Shown: in pieces, positions 59,200 to 64,000 of the stretch
Layout: every line of letters starts with the position of its first letter
Numbering within the stretch: position 1 is the stretch's first letter
NCBI GenBank assembly: GCA_004794655.1
Contig: SMMW01000585.1
Span: forward strand, 7,749,501-7,813,500
Source of the DNA: Marisa cornuarietis
Lineage: Eukaryota > Mollusca > Gastropoda > Architaenioglossa > Ampullariidae
DNA: 64,000 nt
Direction of reading: 5' to 3'
Notes under the pieces: model-generated
Databases searched by the model: none
Seen by the model: only the letters and a program-made list of their open reading frames with translations
Told to the model about the DNA's origin: nothing
Translations under genes and position numbers: made by a program

Positions 59200-59935
59200 T
59201 AAATGATAATAATAATCAACATGTTTACAGCACTTTTCCAGTGATATGCTCATGGCGCTTTACAGAAGTGATAGACCTTTCCACCTAAACAGAATCACTA
59301 ACACCTTGCACCCATATTCGCATGTAACAGACATGCTCACTTTTACAACAGACATACCAGCTCATACACAAGGTACATACAGACACGTTATGCATGCTCA
59401 TGGTCAGGACAGGGTCACGATAAAGTCTTTATTCTGAAAAAAATGCGTCTTAAGTTTGGATTTAAAGGTGGTAAGAGAATCAGAGTGATGAAAGCTGACA
59501 GGTAATTTGTTCCAAGTTGATAGGACTTGGTAGGAGGAAGACCTCTGGTCATGCGTCTTTGTCTTAGTGAGACGTAGATGGGAGAGTTTGGAGAAGTACC
59601 GATAAGCTGTGCCATAAACAGTGGAAAATTCATAGTGTTAGTCATCCAGCAAGTTCAACAAGTAAAGCTGACTGATAAAATTATGAATCATCAGCAAAAC
59701 TCACGTGGCATGGCATGGTGTGAAATAACATTAGAGAGGTTGAATATAACAAAAAAAGTATTGGATCCAAGAGAGATTCTTTCGAGACCCCATATCTCGG
59801 ACAGAAGTATCTCAGTATACATCTTTCACACACACAGTCTGGGTTTGGTTCGTGAGATAGGACTGAAATCAAGACAACGCAGCATCATGAATGCCAAACG
59901 AGTGCTAAAGTCTGTGTAGAAGTATAAAATGGTGT
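59200..59935 (-). mobile_element. CR1/L2-like LINE remnant with internal deletion
   Basis: Minus-strand reading: YGVSKESLLDPILFLLYSTS (the GVPQGSVLGP-type RT block), then SFADDS (catalytic FADD box). A deletion follows, then the ORF2 end (YLSAFITLILLPPLNPNLRR), and 3' tail sequence with GTAAAGCGCCATGAG and GGAAAAGTGCTG before a short TAA/TTA-rich end at about 59,200. It lies in intron 1 of FAR. A plus-strand partner of the tail begins at 60,427. Confidence 0.68.
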
Positions 59936-60426
59936 TTGGGGAAGAAGACATGTGAACACATCACTGACATCAAAAGAGAGAGAGAGATTAAACCATTAGG
60001 AGTTGATCACAGGTCACATTCTTGGAAAAGTTTTTCATTATTTTGCAACATGTCAATTATTGAATTTAATAAGCTTGGCTCAAGTGAAGTGGCAGATCCA
60101 AAGTTGAAAATAGTTGGAAGAGTTCACAGGAGAAATCCTAAGCAAACAATTTTTGTACGCTCCGCAGGTACCCTTGCTAGTTTTAAAAATGTTATTGTAT
60201 TTATACATGTGTAATATGAATAGTTATCAGTTGCTGGGTCTGGATATCTTGTAACAAGTTAGTTTATTTTTCAGAAACTTTTAAGATTAACTAGTTGATG
60301 GAAATGGTCTTTTGGGTTACTGAATGTTAAAAATAACTATTTTAAGATTTGATTCTTTCACTTTAATTCTTTTATGACCTTTAAGTCTTAAATTAAGATC
60401 CATCTTTTCAGCGTGATGACTTCACT

Positions 60427-60950
60427 GTGACCCTGTCCTGACCATGAGTGTGCTTAATATGTGTGTGCGTGTGTGTAATTTACTTTGTGTATGAGTGGGT
60501 GTGTATTGTAGAAGTGAGTGTGTCTGTTATATGTGCATATGGGTGCATGGTTGTTGATGATTCACTCTGTATATTATTTATGTAAAATGTTCTGAGCAAA
60601 TCATTGGAAAAGCAATGTGCAGAAACAAGTGTGTGTTTGTGTGTGTGTGTGTGTGTTGTAGAAGTGAACTTGTCAGTTTTATGCAAATATGGGTGCATGG
60701 TTGTTGATGATTCAGTCTATATATCATTTATGTAAAGTGCTCTGAGCAAATCTTTTGAAAAGCGCCATATAAATCCTCATTATTAAGATTAGGAATTAAT
60801 CTGCTTAAAGAATATGTGAATATGGGTGCATGGTTGTTGATGATTCAGTCTGTATATTATTTATGTAAAGCACTCTGAGCAAATCATTGGAAAAGCGCTA
60901 TATAAATCCTCATGATTAGTATTATTAAGATTTGGAATTAATCTGGTTAA
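60427..60950 (+). repeat. LINE 3' tail amplified as three tandem units
   Basis: The stretch begins with TGACCCTGTCCTGACCATGA, the inverse of 59,395-59,416. It then carries three copies of a unit holding ATATGGGTGCATGGTTGTTG, ATTTATGTAAA and TCTGAGCAAATC, and in the last two copies GCGC(C/T)ATATAAATCCTCAT. The unit's GGGTGCA lies at 60,541, 60,691 and 60,824 (spacing 150 and 133 bp). TG microsatellites separate the units. It ends 60 bp before the FAR coding exon. Confidence 0.7.
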
Positions 60951-61047
60951 CAAATAAGCTCTATTTTATCGTCAGATCAGCATTTGGTTCATCATTGTTA
61001 TTATTTTTCAGGTTGAATAGAATCATAAAAGAAATCTGCAGCCGAAG

Positions 61048-63383
61048 ATGTGCGATTTTCAAACATTCACTGTTGATAGTGATCATACGACGAACATGGA
61101 ACAACAAGATGCACAGGGAGCAGATCATGAAGAGCACCCCCTTCTTCTGCAAAACCACACAGATTTTACAGAAGTGAAAACTTTGGGTGAAGATGGAGGG
61201 GAGCTGACTGTTCCCAAATTTTATGCTGGAAAGTGTGTTTTTGTTACTGGTGCAACAGGTTTCATGGGGAAGGTTTTGATAGAAAAATTACTCCGATGTT
61301 GTCCAGATATTGAACAGATCTACTGCCTGGTCCGTCCCAAGAACAGTCAAGATGTGCAGAAGCGACTAAATGAGCTGTTAGACTGTAAGGTACAGTATAG
61401 TATTACAATAATATTTTTCTGCTGGTTTTGGTTTAACCCTTTTTTGATTTAAAGTGATATTTCAGTATGACGCATTGCTTCTGATATAGATGAAGTGTCC
61501 AGTTTTGAGTGTAAGCATCATTTTCCCATTTTGTAATGAGTTTAGTACTCTGTATTTATATGTGAAGGTGTACAAGCATGTTTCTAAACAAATTGACTGT
61601 TAAGTGATAAAAAATATTTTCCCAGTTTCTTTCGTCCTGTATCCATTCTTGTGAAGAAGTGCTTCCTTTATAGTGCTTTTGCATTTGACATTATCCTGAC
61701 ACAGTCTGCCTAGTTACAGAAAACTCCCATCTGAACAGTTTTAGTAAGCCCAATATAGAGATTTTTTTCTGGTGCAATCTTAGATAAACACTGCTCCATA
61801 TAGGAAAAAGCTAAGATAAAATGCCCATGCTAACACTTGGCTCCTATTTTATTGTGACCTATGTTGTCTTGTTTGCTCTTTGGGAAACAATTTTTGCTTT
61901 AGTTTTATCCTTAACATTTTGGAAAACCAATAACCACATTCTGCTTGTTTTCTGACCTATGGCATGGGGATGGACTGAAAATACAGCAATATTTCTTTAG
62001 CTGTTTTGATCAAAAGATCAGTTGTGTTCATGAGCACAAAAAAACCTAGGGGTGAAGAAACATGGTTTGAATGCAGTCGACACTAACAAAACAATAACAA
62101 TTTTATACAAAGTGCTATTTAATTTTGCACACACACTTTCACTATCGCAGAAAGCTTTAACTACTAAACTATTCTGAACATCTGCCAGTTGCACTCTTCT
62201 TTGAAACAGTTTGCTTATGACATTTTTGCTTTGTTAATATTCTCTTGGTATTTGCTGCTACAAGGTTTTTTTAAAAAGGTCATATTTACTAACAGACTGG
62301 ATTGAAAAAAACAAAAGGCTACAAACATTAATTTTCAAATTAATGTTTCATGCTGAAATTCTGCTCTCAGTGAGATGTAAAGAAATTTCATAACCCTGTT
62401 ATCAATTCAGGCCGATAGATAATGCCCTCTGGTGATATTGCAGGAACAGCTTTAAGCCATATTAAATAATTCAGATTATGTGGATTGATGATGATGCCAC
62501 ATTTAATGAAATATTTATGTATAAGTGTATGAAAAAATTGTTTTGTTAATATATTTATGTTTAATTTTATTATAATATTTAAGATGATCTCAACTTGGTA
62601 ATAGATATAATTTAAATTCTTAAAAAAAGAGTGTGTGAACAGGAGTAGAGGGGGTTTGTACATGTGTGTGTGCATAAATATATGGTCAGCTGAGGACTAA
62701 GATGGTAGTTCTGGTGTTTGGGTTTAGGAGTAGGGTTTAGTATTAAGGGTAATATACTTGATGGGTTAAGTCAGGGTTAGTTTTAAGACTTAAGAGGAGG
62801 GGTGCATTAACCATACCAACTGGGAACATTGGAAGTGTTTTGGTTAGATTTTCTTTTTTCAACCTAGAACTTACACATGCAAACATTCTCCTACAACTGT
62901 TCAAGCTTGTGCATACTGTCACTTGCGCACAGAGTAACATTCACATGGTAGAAAGAACTGAAGTTCTTAACTACAGAATTTGAGTACAAAGATATACTCT
63001 CAATCAGTGCTAATGACTTTCCAGGAGATGTCATAATTAATGTGCATCTAAGCACCATCATTACTCACCATTCTAGTAAACTATGAATGCATTTTATAGA
63101 TCAAGCCAACATTATGAAATACTGTCATCCCATACCTTTTGTCTTGTCAAGAACATTGGTAATTGCACTGCATGATAGTCTTTGATAGAGTTTTATTCCT
63201 CTTGCAGTTGTTTGACAGACTTCGAAGAGAGCGACCTGATTTTGACAAACACATTTCTCCAATATGTGGTGATATTTTGCTGCCAGAATTGGGCATATCT
63301 GACGCTGACAAGCATTTTTTAGAAGATAGTATACATATTGTTTTCCACAGTGCAGCCACTGTTAAATTTGATGAGACTCTCAG
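61048..63383 (+). CDS. FAR1: Fatty acyl-CoA reductase (FAR1-like), 5' part
   Basis: Reduces fatty acyl-CoA with NADPH to fatty alcohol, for ether lipids and wax esters; a peroxisomal, tail-anchored enzyme in vertebrates. Two coding exons are in the window: 61012-61389 (coding from 61048) and 63208-63383, which ends in phase 2, so the gene continues to the right. The Rossmann-fold start FYAGKCVFVTGATGFMGKVL carries the TGxxGF nucleotide loop, followed by IEQIYCLVRPK. Exon 2 reads LFDRLRRERPDFDKHISPIC and IHIVFHSAATVKFDETLR; HSAATVKFDE is the conserved FAR block before the catalytic YxxxK, which is off the edge. About 60 residues precede FYAGK, longer than the vertebrate start; an in-frame Met at 61,096 is an alternative. 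FAR1 versus FAR2 is not resolvable. Confidence 0.85.
61390..63207. other. Intron of the FAR gene
   Basis: AT-rich intron with GTACAG donor and CTCTTGCAG acceptor. I see no exon, RNA gene or recognisable transposon in its 1.8 kb. Confidence 0.6.
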
Positions 63384-63576
63384 GTGAGATATTCTTCCTT
63401 GTATCTTCATTTTTCTCACCAATCATAAAGGAGAATTGTGATGACTTTTTGTTTGCACAATTTGCTGTTTAACTGATCTCCTAGTTCCTAGAACAAAAAT
63501 TTTATTATTGGTGCTATGAGTTTAGATTGTGTCAAATGTGTTGGGATGATGCATGGAAATAAATCATGTAAAATGT

Positions 63577-63768
63577 TATTAAAACCGCGGTTCTCAACCT
63601 GGGGGCCGCGCCCCCAAGGGGGGCGCAAGCTGCTGAAAAGGGGGCCGCAAAGGCGGTCATTTTCTCATATCTCATATAGGTATTAGTGGCTAAGGGGGGC
63701 GCGCGGACGTACCTTTATTCGTCTGGGGGGGCGTCACAAGTAAAAGGTTGAGAAACGCTGTATTAAAG
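63577..63768. mobile_element. hAT-type MITE, 176 bp
   Basis: Inverted ends CCGCGGTTCTCAACCT (from 63,585) and AGGTTGAGAAACGCTG (to 63,760) differ at two of 16 bases. They are flanked by TATTAAAA (63,577-63,584) and TATTAAAG (63,761-63,768), an 8-bp target duplication with one change. The GC-rich inside (GGGGGCCGCGCCCCC) resembles the CAGNGGTTCTCAACC-type hAT MITEs of animals. It sits in the FAR intron after exon 63208-63383. Confidence 0.82.
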
Positions 63769-63880
63769 GTAACCCCATTACCTTTTAGTCATTTGTGAGT
63801 AAGATGTTAGAGACCCCACTTTCCTCAGGACCAGCTTTTGCTTTGAAAACGATACCCATCTCCTCTCCCTCGCTGTCCTA

Positions 63881-64000
63881 GGGGAGCCCAGTGGCACAAC
63901 GGTTAGTGCCTGTCACCAGTATAGTGAGGATTGGCTGTCCTGGTTTCAGCTCTCATCTTGGGCTCCATACTCTTTCTCTACATTTGGCATCTGTTTACAG
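63881..64000 (+). mobile_element. tRNA-derived SINE, cut by the window edge
   Basis: GGGGAGCCCAGTGGCACAAC starts the repeat; TGGCACAACGGTT (63,892-63,904) fits a polymerase III A box and GGTTTCAGCTC (63,942-63,952) a mutated B box, spaced as in a tRNA-like head. The head does not fold as a functional tRNA. The tail runs off the window. Confidence 0.5.

Noticed and set aside
63881..63967. tRNA gene
   Set aside because: The A and B boxes are mutated and the arms do not form a tRNA cloverleaf; it fits a SINE head.
1..64000. CRISPR arrays, operons, riboswitches or other bacterial features
   Set aside because: None seen; spliced genes, LINEs and MITEs show this is animal nuclear DNA without bacterial contamination.

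Overview
The window is eukaryotic nuclear DNA from an animal: AT-rich, intron-rich and full of transposon remnants. A mollusc, probably a gastropod, is the best guess. That rests on the mix of CR1/L2-like and RTE-like LINE remnants, the Harbinger and hAT elements, and a one-CRD TNF receptor of invertebrate (Wengen) type. No ribosomal or organellar marker is present, so the taxon is inference.

Four host genes can be read exon by exon. (1) Minus strand, 7.3-16.2 kb: a complete choline kinase in nine coding exons, predicted 370 aa, first enzyme of the CDP-choline route to phosphatidylcholine. (2) Plus strand, 35.2-37.9 kb: a complete two-coding-exon, 283-aa TNF-receptor-superfamily protein with signal peptide, one cysteine-rich domain and one membrane segment but no death domain. 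(3) Minus strand, 45.8-57.65 kb: a 13-exon, about 535-aa orthologue of CCDC91 (p56, the GGA-binding coiled-coil protein of trans-Golgi traffic). (4) Plus strand, from about 58.1 kb off the right edge: the 5' part of a fatty acyl-CoA reductase (FAR1-like). Genes 3 and 4 are head to head and probably share a promoter. Apart from two genes of lipid metabolism, the four are not an obvious pathway.

Between the genes is transposon debris with readable structure. The main one is an 11.5-kb nested complex at 18,883-30,436: a hAT-type element with 14-bp inverted ends and a perfect 8-bp target duplication. It was invaded by a 4.7-kb PIF/Harbinger element (decayed DDE transposase plus a convergent Myb/SANT-like gene) and by a 3.6-kb 5'-truncated LINE with RNase H and a perfect 12-bp target duplication. 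Right of it is a CR1/L2-like LINE whose two halves face each other in the pattern of a twin-primed inversion. Other elements are RTE-like LINE pieces (11.6-12.4 and 40.3-41.8 kb), three small inverted-repeat elements (43.6, 45.2, 63.6 kb), a 2.3-kb inverted-repeat element inside a CCDC91 intron, a tRNA-like SINE at the right edge, and short tandem arrays.

Region by region: 1-7,274 no gene (AT-rich, perhaps choline kinase 3'UTR); 7.3-17.2 kb choline kinase; 17.3-33.1 kb transposon complex; 33.2-37.9 kb TNF receptor with upstream CpG-containing sequence; 37.9-45.8 kb repeats; 45.8-57.7 kb CCDC91; 57.7-64 kb FAR with repeats in its first intron. I found no new defence or biosynthetic system; the novelty is in the nested elements and in details of the host genes.
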